A stretch of 64,000 nt of DNA from Lachnospiraceae bacterium (lineage in GTDB: Bacteria > Bacillota > Clostridia > Lachnospirales > Lachnospiraceae). This document shows positions 32,271-41,027 of the stretch, one piece after another. Made by a program: the position numbers and the translations under genes. The notes beneath the pieces were generated by a model. The model made no database searches, had not been told where the DNA came from, and saw nothing but the letters and a program-made list of their open reading frames with translations. How positions within the stretch are numbered: position 1 is the first letter of the stretch; the number at the start of each line of letters is the position of its first letter. The stretch lies in assembly GCA_009774175.1 (NCBI GenBank), contig VSNG01000013.1:19417-83416 (forward strand), written 5' to 3'.

Positions 32271-34450
32271 CGGCAGCCATATGGGAGATGCTGATTACGT
32301 CTTCGGCGTTGATTGCAGGCATTTTTTGCATACGGAAGCTGACTTTGGGAAAGATCAGCATGCGGCTTCGCTATGGGCTGTGGATTCTGGCGGTGGTCAG
32401 GCTGCTTGTGCCCGTGTCTGTCGGGGCAAGTCCTGTCAGCGTGATGAATCTTTTCTCCCGGATTCCGCAGGAGAAACGCGCAGACGGGCTTTCTCCTGCA
32501 GACGGGAGAGAGAGGCCTGCCTTGCAGACAGGCCCTTTGCCGGCTGTCTCTGAGACCGGGGAAAAACCGGCCCGGGTATGGAAGGAAGAGGAGGCTGGAA
32601 CAACGGATGCCGTCTACGGTATGCAGGAGCCGCAGGAAAAACTGTCGGGGACGTGGGCGGAGGAAATCGCTGCCTTTTTTAAAAAGATCACACCGATGCA
32701 GGCGGCCGGTGCGGTATGGCTTGCGGGATGTTTCATTACAGGAGGGGGCATGCTCTATTTCCGATTTCGATTTGCCGGGTATCTGCGCAGAAAGCGGCGG
32801 GCGCTTTCGGAAGAGGAAATCCCCATGAGGATAAGGGGAAAGCTTGCGGCCCGCGGCCTGCGGGTGTACCGGGTGAAAGGACTGCCAAGCCCCTGTCTTG
32901 TGGGAAGGGGTATTTATCTGGAAGAGCAGACGCCCGGCAAAGAGCGGGAGCTTACCCACATTCTGGCCCATGAATACTGTCACAGGATGCACGGGGACGG
33001 CTTCTGGTCCTTCGTTCGGTGCGCGCTGGCGGCGGTTTACTGGTTTGACCCCCTTGTCTGGGCGGCTGCCTATGCGGCCAGACAGGACAGCGATCTGGCC
33101 TGCGATGAGGCGGTAGTGAGGCTGCTTGGAGAGGAGGAGCGGTTTGCCTACGGAAAAACCCTGCTGGCCCTTTTGCAGGAGAGTGAAAGCGGGACAAAGC
33201 GCCTGGGTATTCCTCATATGTATTCCGGGAGCGAGCCCGGATTCAGAGAACGGATTGTGGCGCTGACCGGGAAAAACGAGGCCCAGGCCGTTGTCCTTGC
33301 GGCTGTCTTTTCCCTTGTTTTTCTGATCTGCGGATGCGCCTTTACGGGAGCGCAGGTGCAGACGGGAGAAGCAGAGGACTCAGGGGAGGTCGACGGGCAG
33401 GGGGAAGAAACGGTCTTTGCTACGCAGGAGGGGCCAACAATTTTGGAGGAAGGCGGCGAAGAGTTTGCCCGTATCCGGAAGGAATATGGCGAGTCTGTGG
33501 AAGCGGAAGAGCTGACGGAGGAACAGATCAGGGAGCTGGAAGAGAAGGCTATACAGGAAGCGCAACGGTCGGCCTTTGAGGAAACCCTTAATTATCACGG
33601 CGCAATGGAGGGACGGGACGACGGTGAGCTTTCCCTGAACCGGGAGATGAGTAAGGGGCATTATGTTGAATACGGAGAGGGGAAAAGGGAAGCGCCCGAG
33701 GAGGGGTGGTATCTGCTCTGCCGGGCCGAGGAGGAAGACATATCGTTTTACGGGCTGTTTACGGAAGAGTTCGGATGCCGTGGGGTGAAAACCCTGATCG
33801 GGGAGGACGTAAACACCTTTGACCTTGTCTGGGATCCCTGTGCTTTTAGTCATGATGGCAAAAATATCAGGGTATTGGAACGGGCGCAGGACGGTCTTCC
33901 CAGACGTTTTGTTTGGAAGTATGTGGAGGAGGACAGCTCCGATACGGAAATCTGGCGGCTTGCCAGCGGATACCGATATGATACCGGCACGGTGGAGCTG
34001 GAAGTGTTACCCGAAAAGGAGTACCTTCCCTGGGCGGATTGGCATCTGACTTACGGGATTGATCAGGAGAAGGGGCAGGTTCGGGTGTATTATGACGGCA
34101 GTGAAAATGCGCTGGCAGGCATACTGGACATTTCCGCCTATGGGGATTTTCAGGTGGAAGGGGTAAAGATCAGCAGGACCTCCGTATCCTTTGACCTGAA
34201 CAGTGAAATTTACGAGGAAGATGCCGATGAGAATTATGAGGGAATTGTGATCCATCTAGTGCCCGGATTACAACTGGAGGGCTCTGAGGAACTCTGGAGT
34301 TGGGGGCTTTCCCCAATTGCGGTGCAGCTGATATGGAATGAGGAAGAAGAGGAATTTCGCATGGGCAGACCGAAAGTAGACGAGCAATATCAAACCACGA
34401 CGGTGATGCTTGAGAGGAATCTTGAAAAGCTTCGGGAAGGCCTTAAATAA
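32261..34450 (+). CDS. M56 family (BlaR1-like) membrane metalloprotease with novel C-terminal domain
   Basis: A 729-residue protein. The N-terminal half has BlaR1-like membrane helices (about 7-25, 35-55, 147-167, 345-360). The zinc-protease motif is HEYCH (His237-His241), with SDLACDEAVV downstream supplying the third ligand. After the last helix, where BlaR1 carries a penicillin-binding sensor, there is instead an acidic linker (about 365-440) and an unrecognised beta-rich domain of about 280 residues (about 445-725). The signal is therefore probably not a beta-lactam. It overlaps blaI by 10 bases and is followed by a terminator. Confidence 0.88.
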   Translation: MAVTAAIWEMLITSSALIAGIFCIRKLTLGKISMRLRYGLWILAVVRLLVPVSVGASPVSVMNLFSRIPQEKRADGLSPADGRERPALQTGPLPAVSETGEKPARVWKEEEAGTTDAVYGMQEPQEKLSGTWAEEIAAFFKKITPMQAAGAVWLAGCFITGGGMLYFRFRFAGYLRRKRRALSEEEIPMRIRGKLAARGLRVYRVKGLPSPCLVGRGIYLEEQTPGKERELTHILAHEYCHRMHGDGFWSFVRCALAAVYWFDPLVWAAAYAARQDSDLACDEAVVRLLGEEERFAYGKTLLALLQESESGTKRLGIPHMYSGSEPGFRERIVALTGKNEAQAVVLAAVFSLVFLICGCAFTGAQVQTGEAEDSGEVDGQGEETVFATQEGPTILEEGGEEFARIRKEYGESVEAEELTEEQIRELEEKAIQEAQRSAFEETLNYHGAMEGRDDGELSLNREMSKGHYVEYGEGKREAPEEGWYLLCRAEEEDISFYGLFTEEFGCRGVKTLIGEDVNTFDLVWDPCAFSHDGKNIRVLERAQDGLPRRFVWKYVEEDSSDTEIWRLASGYRYDTGTVELEVLPEKEYLPWADWHLTYGIDQEKGQVRVYYDGSENALAGILDISAYGDFQVEGVKISRTSVSFDLNSEIYEEDADENYEGIVIHLVPGLQLEGSEELWSWGLSPIAVQLIWNEEEEEFRMGRPKVDEQYQTTTVMLERNLEKLREGLK

Positions 34451-34462
34451 AATTTTTTAAAG

Positions 34463-34498
34463 ATACGCGATAAGATTCTTTCTTATTGCGTATTTTTG
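34463..34498 (+). terminator. Intrinsic terminator of the blaI-M56 operon
   Basis: A 13-bp stem with one G-T pair (ATACGCGATAAGA / TCTTATTGCGTAT), a 5-base loop, and TTTTT directly after. Confidence 0.88.
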
Positions 34499-34563
34499 TG
34501 CTATACTCTTTACGATAATACTGTTATGGCTACACTTGGAAAAGATAGGGGACAGGAAAATAC

Positions 34564-35229
34564 ATGAAATATAAGAAGATTAATGACGCCACGGTGCAGT
34601 GTATTGTCTCTGCGGATGATATGAGTGAATATGGGCTTACGTTATCGGATATCTTCGAGCGCAACGAGCGGGGCGAGGAATTTCTGCGGGATATCATTGA
34701 GCGGGCTCACGAAGAGGTGGGATATCAGATCAATAACGGCAATATTGCCATGCAGATTACGCCGCTTAAGGATAACGGCCTTGTGGTTACTTTTACCGAC
34801 GAGGGTCCCGCGGCCTTTAAGGAGATGCTGCAGAACCTCAAAGAGGTGCTGCAGGAGTTCAGCGCGGAGCTGGCCGGACAGGAGGAGCGGGAGCGGTCCC
34901 GGGTGGCGGCACAGAAGGCGGGTGAATACGATGAAAACCGCAGGATGTTTGTATTTGCCTCGATGCATGAGACGATGCAGTACGCGGCCACGATTCCGAA
35001 TACATATTCCGTAAAAAGCCACCTCTACAAGGAAGGCGGCGATTATTATCTGGTGCTTGAGAAAAACAGGCTCTCCTATAAAGCCTTTAACAGGATCAGC
35101 GCGCAGGCGGTGGAGTTTGGCAATCTGATTGCGGTGTCCGAGGAGCGGATGCAGTATCTGGAGGAGCATGGGGAATGCCTGATCAGGAACCGGGCTGTCA
35201 GCAGGCTGCGCAGGATTTACCTCGCATAA
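34564..35229 (+). CDS. MecA-like adaptor protein
   Basis: A 221-residue protein of the MecA/YpbH family. The N-terminal part (MKYKKINDATVQCIVSADDM, then YGLTLSDIFERNERGEEFL) is the substrate-binding region. A Gln/Glu/Arg-rich linker follows (about 95-120). The C-terminal domain (about 125-215) matches the ClpC-binding part. In Bacillus it delivers proteins such as ComK to ClpCP. No clp gene is adjacent. It stands alone between two terminators, so it is a single-gene unit. Confidence 0.85.
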   Translation: MKYKKINDATVQCIVSADDMSEYGLTLSDIFERNERGEEFLRDIIERAHEEVGYQINNGNIAMQITPLKDNGLVVTFTDEGPAAFKEMLQNLKEVLQEFSAELAGQEERERSRVAAQKAGEYDENRRMFVFASMHETMQYAATIPNTYSVKSHLYKEGGDYYLVLEKNRLSYKAFNRISAQAVEFGNLIAVSEERMQYLEEHGECLIRNRAVSRLRRIYLA

Positions 35230-35299
35230 CGGAAGCGGGAAACAGAAGAAAAGGAAGCTGCCTGCCTCAGGCGGGAAGGAAACAGAGAGTGGTTTACAA

Positions 35300-35334
35300 T
35301 GCTGCCATGCCTCAAAAGCTGGCAGCACTTTTCT
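35300..35334 (+). terminator. Intrinsic terminator after the mecA-like gene
   Basis: TGCTGCCA (35300-35307) and TGGCAGCA (35320-35327), a perfect 8-bp stem with a 12-base loop, followed by CTTTTCT. Confidence 0.8.
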
Positions 35335-35439
35335 ATGTGAGGGACGCGCCTGTGGAAATGTTTTTGGCATGTGTCCGGCGCAGGGGATCAGGAAATCTTC
35401 CTGCCGGATCATATATTAAAAAGAGAAAATGAGGGTAAA

Positions 35440-37188
35440 ATGAGTAAAGAAAACAGAAAAAAGAACGAGGAGTTTGACACATTTTTGGAAAAGGAAATAC
35501 TGACGGCCAACCGATATGACGACGGCAGTGAGGAGAAAGAGGGCACCCGCTATGAGGATGCGGGAATAGACGCAAGGATTCTGCGCGCTGTCAGGGAGCT
35601 TGGATTTGAACATATGACGCCGATTCAGGAGCAGTCCATTCCTCTTTTTATGACGGGGCGGGATATTATCGGTCAGGCCCAGACGGGCACCGGGAAGACG
35701 GCGGCCTTCGGCATTCCGATTTTACAGAAGATCGACCCGGAAGACCGCTCTTTGCAGGCGGTGATCCTCTGTCCCACAAGGGAGCTTGCCATGCAGGCGG
35801 CGGACGAGCTTCGCAAGTTTGCAAAGTACATGGACGGCATCAGGGTTCTTCCTGTTTACGGCGGGCAGGAGATTTATAAGCAGATTAAAAATTTAAAAAC
35901 GGGCGTGCAGATTGTGGTGGGAACGCCCGGTCGCGTCATGGACCACATGCGCAGGCATACGCTTAAGATGGATCATGTGCACACGATAGTTCTGGACGAG
36001 GCGGACGAGATGCTGAATATGGGATTTCGGGAGGATATCGAAACCATCCTGAAAGAGATGCCGAAGGAGCGGCAGACCGGGCTTTTTTCCGCAACCATGC
36101 CAAAGCCCATTCTGGATATTACAAAAACCTATCAGAAGGATGCGGCTTATGTCAAAATGACGCCAAAGGAGGTTACCATTCCGCTCATTAAGCAGGCCTA
36201 TTATCAGGTGCGCAAGCAGGATAAGGAGGAGGTGCTCTGTCGTCTGATTGATTATTACGCGCCGGGACGCGCGCTGATTTTCTGTAATACCAAGCGGATG
36301 GTTGATGAGCTGACGGAGCATTTGAAGGCAAGGGGATACGAGGCGGAGGGACTACACGGCGACCTGACGCAGGGACAGAGAGACACGGTGATGAACCTGT
36401 TTCGCAGCGGTAAAACCAATATTCTGATTGCAACCGATGTGGCGGCCAGAGGCATTGACGTGAACGATGTGGAGGCGGTTTATAACTTTGACGTGCCGGA
36501 CGACATCGAGTACTATGTGCACCGCATCGGCAGAACCGGGCGCGCCGGCAAGACGGGAAGATCCTTTACCCTTGTGGTGGGGAGAGAGGCCTATAAGATT
36601 CGCGATATCGAGCGCATCTGCCATACGAAGATTAAGGAGCGCAAAGTGCCAAACGCGGCGGATATCACCGCCAGAAAAGCGGAAAAGATTTTGAAGGAAG
36701 CTGCCGGCATCATTGAGAACGAGGACATCAGCAGGGCGGTGGAATATATTCTGGACGAAGTGGCCCTGGGCCAGTACAGCGCGACCCAGATTGCGGCGGC
36801 CTTTATGAAAATGAAGCTGGGAGACGAGATTGAGGATATCCGGACGGAGAAATTTTTCTTCGAGAAGAGACCGGCGAAGAACGGCCGCGGCGGCAGAAGC
36901 GGTTATGGTGATAAGAACGGCCGCGGCGGTAAGGGTGGCTACGGTGCGAAAGGCAGCAGGGACGGCCGCAGCGGTTACGGTGCGAAAGGCAGCAGGGACG
37001 GCTACGGCATGAAAGGAAGTAAGAGCAGAAGCGCAAAAACCGACAGGGCCGGAGACGGCTTCACTGCAAAGGCAGGTAAGAGCAGCTACGCCGCAAAAGG
37101 AGAAAAGAAAAATAAAAACGGCGGCAGACGGGAGTCTGACTATGAACCTCGCTATGGCGGTCTGCGGATTAAGACAAAGTGGGACTGA
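35440..37188 (+). CDS. DEAD-box RNA helicase with basic Gly-rich tail
   Basis: A 582-residue ATP-dependent RNA helicase. Motifs: Q-motif region MTPIQEQSIP, AQTGTGKT (I), PTRELA (Ia), DEAD (II), SAT (III), ARGID (V), HRIGRTGR (VI). After the helicase core (to about 380) comes a DeaD/CshA-type linker. The C-terminal tail of some 100 residues has repeats of the type GRGGRSGYG and GYGAKGSRDG, rich in Gly, Arg, Lys and Ser, typical for RNA binding and cold adaptation. ATG 35440 is preceded by GAGGG; codons upstream in frame run through the terminator of the previous gene. Confidence 0.92.
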   Translation: MSKENRKKNEEFDTFLEKEILTANRYDDGSEEKEGTRYEDAGIDARILRAVRELGFEHMTPIQEQSIPLFMTGRDIIGQAQTGTGKTAAFGIPILQKIDPEDRSLQAVILCPTRELAMQAADELRKFAKYMDGIRVLPVYGGQEIYKQIKNLKTGVQIVVGTPGRVMDHMRRHTLKMDHVHTIVLDEADEMLNMGFREDIETILKEMPKERQTGLFSATMPKPILDITKTYQKDAAYVKMTPKEVTIPLIKQAYYQVRKQDKEEVLCRLIDYYAPGRALIFCNTKRMVDELTEHLKARGYEAEGLHGDLTQGQRDTVMNLFRSGKTNILIATDVAARGIDVNDVEAVYNFDVPDDIEYYVHRIGRTGRAGKTGRSFTLVVGREAYKIRDIERICHTKIKERKVPNAADITARKAEKILKEAAGIIENEDISRAVEYILDEVALGQYSATQIAAAFMKMKLGDEIEDIRTEKFFFEKRPAKNGRGGRSGYGDKNGRGGKGGYGAKGSRDGRSGYGAKGSRDGYGMKGSKSRSAKTDRAGDGFTAKAGKSSYAAKGEKKNKNGGRRESDYEPRYGGLRIKTKWD

Positions 37189-37205
37189 TATAATACTGAT
37201 ATAAT
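37184..37205 (+). repeat. Tandem 11-bp duplication at the helicase stop codon
   Basis: ACTGATATAAT occurs twice in perfect tandem (37184-37194 and 37195-37205). The first copy contains the TGA stop of the helicase gene, so a repeat-unit change would not alter the protein. Confidence 0.7.
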
Positions 37206-37220
37206 TAAAAAGATATGAGG

Positions 37221-37817
37221 TTAAAGCACAAGCTCCTGCCCGTGTTCTTTCAGCCATCTGCGGTGGGTGCGGTAATCGGGGCAGACGCTTTCTACCAGGG
37301 CCCAGAATGCTTTGGAGTGGTTCATGTGGGTAAGGTGGCATAATTCGTGTACCACCACATAATCCAGAACGGCGGGCGGCGACAGCATGAGACGCCAGTT
37401 AAAGGAAAGGGTGCCTTTGGCGCTGCAGCTTCCCCAGCGGGTCTTCTGGTCACGGATGGTGATGCGCGTAAAGCTTCCTCCGGTGAGGGGAAGAAAATAG
37501 GCGGCCCGTTTCGGAAAATAGTCTCTGGCCGCCTGTATGTAACGCTTTTCCAGGGCGGCCCGCTGCGCGTCAGTCAGATCGGAAACCGGCCTGCGGGCGG
37601 CATGTTCCTTCGCCTCCAGCCAGTGCGTGATGATCCAGTGCTGTTTTTCCAGCAGGAGGTGGCGGATCTGCTCGTCGGAGGTGCCAAAAGGCAGCCGCAG
37701 GGTAATTCTCCCGTCGGGAGAAATGCTGATCGCACAGGTCTTGCGGCGGCTTTCGACTACGTTGTAGGGAAGTTCATATAGTATGCTTTGGTATTTGATA
37801 CGGTAAATGTGCTCCAT
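37221..37817 (-). CDS. YgjP-like (DUF45) zinc metallopeptidase
   Basis: A 198-residue soluble protein of the YgjP/WLM-like family. The N-terminal beta-rich part (about 1-60) is followed by the strand motif TRWGSCSAKGTLSFNWRL and the zinc site HELCHLTHMNHSKAFW, with three His ligands. ATG 37817 (MEHIYRIKYQ) is chosen over a much longer upstream frame because homologues start here; the ribosome site is weak. It is convergent with the helicase. The natural substrate of the family is unknown. Confidence 0.85.
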   Translation of the reverse strand: MEHIYRIKYQSILYELPYNVVESRRKTCAISISPDGRITLRLPFGTSDEQIRHLLLEKQHWIITHWLEAKEHAARRPVSDLTDAQRAALEKRYIQAARDYFPKRAAYFLPLTGGSFTRITIRDQKTRWGSCSAKGTLSFNWRLMLSPPAVLDYVVVHELCHLTHMNHSKAFWALVESVCPDYRTHRRWLKEHGQELVL

Positions 37818-37995
37818 AAGGGCTATGATAATCCAAACGACAGAGAAAAACAAGAGACGGAAAACGGAAAATACTTTACAAATATAAGGGTTAGGAGTTA
37901 CCATAAATGAGGGTAAAATAATCCATGCCGATATGCGGCAGGATGGAAATAAAGGCAATGCCGCAGAGCGGCAGGGCGGAAAAGGAGAGACGATT

Positions 37996-39540
37996 ATGGG
38001 AAGAAAGAAACCGGCAGTGTTAATGATTCTGGACGGCTACGGCTTGAACGAGAAGACGGAGGGCAACGCGGTTGCGCTGGCAAAGACGCCTGTAATGGAC
38101 AAACTGATGACGGAATATCCTTTCGTAAAGGGAAATGCCAGTGGCATGGCGGTAGGACTGCCTGACGGCCAGATGGGCAATTCCGAGGTGGGACATCTGA
38201 ACATGGGCGCGGGGCGCATCGTGTATCAGGAGCTCACAAGAATTACGAAAGAAATTCAGGACGGCACCTTTTTTGAAAATCCGGCCCTTCTCGACGCGGT
38301 GAACAATTGTAAGAAGAACGATTCCTCGCTGCATATGTTCGGGCTTTTATCCGACGGCGGCGTGCACAGCCACAACACGCATCTTTACGGGCTGCTGGAG
38401 CTGGCGAAGAGAAACGGCCTTTCCAAGGTATACGTGCATGCTTTTCTGGACGGAAGAGATACGCCTCCGGCAAGCGGCAAGGGGTATGTGGAAGATCTGG
38501 AAGCGGAGATGAAAAAGATCGGCATCGGCGAGGTGGCGACGGTGACGGGCCGCTATTATGCAATGGACAGGGACAATAACTACGACAGAGTGGAGAAAGC
38601 TTATCTGGCCCTCACAAAGGGCGAGGGACTGGAAGCGGAAAGCGGCCCGGCCGGCATTCAGGCTTCTTACGACAGAGAAGAAACGGACGAGTTTGTAAAA
38701 CCTACGGTGGTGAAGAAAGACGGCGCGCCCGTGGCAACCATAAAAGACGGGGATTCCGTGATCTTCTTTAACTTCCGTCCTGACAGGGCGAGAGAGATTA
38801 CCAGAAGCTTCTGCGACGATGATTTTAAGGGCTTCGACAGGGGAGAGAGACTGGATCTGACCTATGTATGCTTCTCCGATTACGATCCGACCATTTTAAA
38901 TAAGGAAGTGGCCTTCCATAAGATTTCCGTGACCAATACCTTCGGCGAATGGCTGGCGGCGCATCAGATGAAGCAGGCAAGAATTGCGGAGACAGAGAAA
39001 TACGCCCATGTAACCTTCTTCTTCAACGGCGGCGTGGAGGAGCCCAACGAGGGAGAAACCCGTATTCTGGTTAATTCCCCCAAGGATGTGGCGACCTATG
39101 ACTTAAAGCCCCAGATGAGCGCTTACGAGGTTTGCGATAAGCTGGTGGATGCGATTAAGTCACAGGAGTATGATGTGATTATCATTAACTTTGCAAATCC
39201 TGATATGGTAGGCCATACCGGCGTGCAGGATGCGGCTGTCAAGGCTGTGGAGGCTGTGGACTCCTGCGTGGGCCGTGCGGTGGATGCCATTAAGGAGGTG
39301 GACGGCGTGCTGTTTATCTGCGCTGACCACGGCAATGCGGAGCAGCTGCTGGATTATGAGACGGGGGCGCCTTTCACAGCTCACACGACCAATCCCGTTC
39401 CCTTTATTCTGGTGAATGCCGATCCTGCCTGCAAGCTTCGCGAGGGCGGCTGTCTGGCGGACATCGTGCCCACCCTGATTGAGCTGATGGGAATGGAACA
39501 GCCGGCGGAAATGACAGGAAAATCCCTGCTGGTTAAATAA
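37996..39540 (+). CDS. gpmI: 2,3-bisphosphoglycerate-independent phosphoglycerate mutase
   Basis: A 514-residue two-domain, metal-dependent enzyme that interconverts 3- and 2-phosphoglycerate in glycolysis. The N-terminus MILDGYGLNEKTEGNAV carries the first metal-binding Asp. The catalytic Ser is in GQMGNSEVGH. HAFLDGRDTPP and the C-terminal metal motif CADHGNAEQLLD are present. ATG 37996 follows AAAGGAGAG. It ends in a strong terminator. Enolase, the next glycolytic step, is encoded 8 kb away rather than in the same operon. Confidence 0.97.
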   Translation: MGRKKPAVLMILDGYGLNEKTEGNAVALAKTPVMDKLMTEYPFVKGNASGMAVGLPDGQMGNSEVGHLNMGAGRIVYQELTRITKEIQDGTFFENPALLDAVNNCKKNDSSLHMFGLLSDGGVHSHNTHLYGLLELAKRNGLSKVYVHAFLDGRDTPPASGKGYVEDLEAEMKKIGIGEVATVTGRYYAMDRDNNYDRVEKAYLALTKGEGLEAESGPAGIQASYDREETDEFVKPTVVKKDGAPVATIKDGDSVIFFNFRPDRAREITRSFCDDDFKGFDRGERLDLTYVCFSDYDPTILNKEVAFHKISVTNTFGEWLAAHQMKQARIAETEKYAHVTFFFNGGVEEPNEGETRILVNSPKDVATYDLKPQMSAYEVCDKLVDAIKSQEYDVIIINFANPDMVGHTGVQDAAVKAVEAVDSCVGRAVDAIKEVDGVLFICADHGNAEQLLDYETGAPFTAHTTNPVPFILVNADPACKLREGGCLADIVPTLIELMGMEQPAEMTGKSLLVK

Positions 39541-39561
39541 TAGGACGAACGAAAGTACAAG

Positions 39562-39599
39562 CAGACCTGGAATGCACAGCGTTTCAGGTCTGTTTTTTT
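39562..39599 (+). terminator. Intrinsic terminator of gpmI
   Basis: CAGACCTG (39562-39569) pairs with CAGGTCTG (39585-39592) around a 15-base loop, followed by seven T. Confidence 0.85.
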
Positions 39600-39647
39600 C
39601 TGCACACGGCACCCGGAGGAAGAAGGCGCTTTCATGCCCGATTGTGG

Positions 39648-39677
39648 TTGACAATAGCCGACATGTAGATGTATACT
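39648..39677 (+). promoter_or_regulatory. Promoter of the YtrA-like operon
   Basis: TTGACA at 39648-39653, an 18-base spacer, and TATACT at 39672-39677. Confidence 0.72.
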
Positions 39678-39680
39678 AAC

Positions 39681-39701
39681 TGTACCACCACAAATAGTAC
39701 A
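39681..39701. promoter_or_regulatory. Candidate operator of the GntR/YtrA-like regulator
   Basis: An inverted repeat TGTAC-N11-GTACA, starting four bases after the -10 box, where repressor binding would block initiation. A further GTAC half-site occurs at 39721-39724. Confidence 0.6.
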
Positions 39702-39712
39702 CATAATATTGT

Positions 39713-39721
39713 GGGGGGGGG
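39713..39721 (+). repeat. Homopolymer of nine G in the YtrA-like leader
   Basis: Nine consecutive G lie between the candidate operator and the ribosome site (AAAGGAG at 39736-39742). Such tracts are slippage-prone. Confidence 0.85.
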
Positions 39722-39747
39722 TACAAATTGCAGAGAAAGGAGATAGC

Positions 39748-40107
39748 ATGATAATTATAGACTATAAAGATACCCGTCCAATTTACGAACAGGTTGTGGA
39801 GCGGTTCAAGACTCTGATTTTGAAGGGCGCCATACTGCCGGATGAGCAGATGCCGTCGGTTCGCAATCTGGCGATGGAACTGTCGATCAATCCCAATACG
39901 ATCCAGAAGGCTTATGCGGAGCTGGAAAGGCAGGGCTTTATTTATTCCGTAAAGGGAAGGGGAAGCTTTGTGTCCGGCGACGGGAATCTTGTGGAAAAAA
40001 GAAAAAGGGAGTACCTGGATGAAATACTACGGCTTGCCAAGGAGGTGCTGGAGATCGGCATGACCAAGATGGAGCTTGTATTCGAAATCGAGCAGCTGCA
40101 GGTATAG
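39748..40107 (+). CDS. GntR family regulator, YtrA subfamily
   Basis: A 119-residue protein: winged helix (about 10-75, RPIYEQVVERFKTLILKGAILPDEQMPSVRNLA then NPNTIQKAYAELERQGFIY) and a short C-terminal helical dimerisation region rather than a large ligand domain, typical of YtrA. ATG 39748 follows AAAGGAG. It heads an operon with an ABC ATPase and a permease, the usual YtrA arrangement for cell-envelope-stress or antibiotic-responsive transporters. Confidence 0.92.
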   Translation: MIIIDYKDTRPIYEQVVERFKTLILKGAILPDEQMPSVRNLAMELSINPNTIQKAYAELERQGFIYSVKGRGSFVSGDGNLVEKRKREYLDEILRLAKEVLEIGMTKMELVFEIEQLQV

Positions 40108-40121
40108 AAGGAGAGGAGCTT

Positions 40122-41027
40122 ATGATAGAGATACATAATCTGACGAAATATTTTGACAATATAAAGGCCGTCGATGAAGTCAGCGTCGCCATTCGGGAGA
40201 AGACGGTTTTTGGCCTGATTGGTACGAACGGCGCGGGAAAGAGCACGGTGCTTCGCATGCTGTCGGGGGTGCTTAAGCCTGACGGCGGAACGGTGGCGGT
40301 TGACAACATGCCCGTGTATGACAACGTGGAGGCGAAAAAGAAGCTGTTTTTCATTGCAGACGAGCCGTACTTTTTCGCAAACGCTAATGCGGGCACCATG
40401 GAGCATTATTACAGCGGTGTTTTTGAAGAGTTTAACAGGCTGGAATTTTATCAGTATCTGGAAAAATTCAATCTGGATAAAAACCGCAAGATCGGAACCT
40501 TTTCCAAGGGCATGAAGAAACAGCTGGCATTGCTTTTGGGAATATGCTCGCACACGAAATATATTTTGTGCGACGAGACCTTTGACGGACTGGATCCGGT
40601 GATGCGGCAGGGAATCAAGTCCATCTTTGCCAAGGAGATGGAGGAGCGGGGGCTGACCCCTGTGATTGCATCCCATAACCTGAGGGAGCTTGAGGATATC
40701 TGCGATCATGTGGGATTGTTACATAAGGGCGGCGTTCTGCTCTCCAAGGATCTGGAGGATATGAAGTGCAACATCCAGAAGGTGCAGTGCGTATTCTCTT
40801 CGGTGGAAGACGAATTGAAGGCGTTAAATGGAATTGAAGTGTTAAAGAAGGAGCAGAGGGGGTCGCTTTGTACGATCACCGTGCGCAGTACGAGAGAGGA
40901 AGTGGAGGCCAGATTCGCCACGGTAGATACTATTTTTTACGAGGTGCTTCCATTGTCTCTGGAGGAGATCTTTATCAGCGAGACGGAGGTGGTAGGATAT
41001 GACATCAAAAAACTCATTTTGGGATAG
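40122..41027 (+). CDS. ABC transporter ATPase (YtrB-like)
   Basis: A 301-residue ATPase with Walker A GTNGAGKS, a degenerate signature FSKGMKKQ in place of LSGGQ, Walker B YILCDETFDGLD, and switch His in ASHNLRE. A C-terminal extension of about 85 residues follows the core. The degenerate signature is common in this subfamily. It starts 14 bases after the GntR gene and its end overlaps the permease start by 29 bases, so the three are translationally linked. Confidence 0.93.
   Translation: MIEIHNLTKYFDNIKAVDEVSVAIREKTVFGLIGTNGAGKSTVLRMLSGVLKPDGGTVAVDNMPVYDNVEAKKKLFFIADEPYFFANANAGTMEHYYSGVFEEFNRLEFYQYLEKFNLDKNRKIGTFSKGMKKQLALLLGICSHTKYILCDETFDGLDPVMRQGIKSIFAKEMEERGLTPVIASHNLRELEDICDHVGLLHKGGVLLSKDLEDMKCNIQKVQCVFSSVEDELKALNGIEVLKKEQRGSLCTITVRSTREEVEARFATVDTIFYEVLPLSLEEIFISETEVVGYDIKKLILG

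Noticed and set aside
36880..37130. CRISPR-like repeats in the helicase 3' end
   Set aside because: The repeats are short, in frame, lack spacers of even length, and encode a Gly-rich protein tail.
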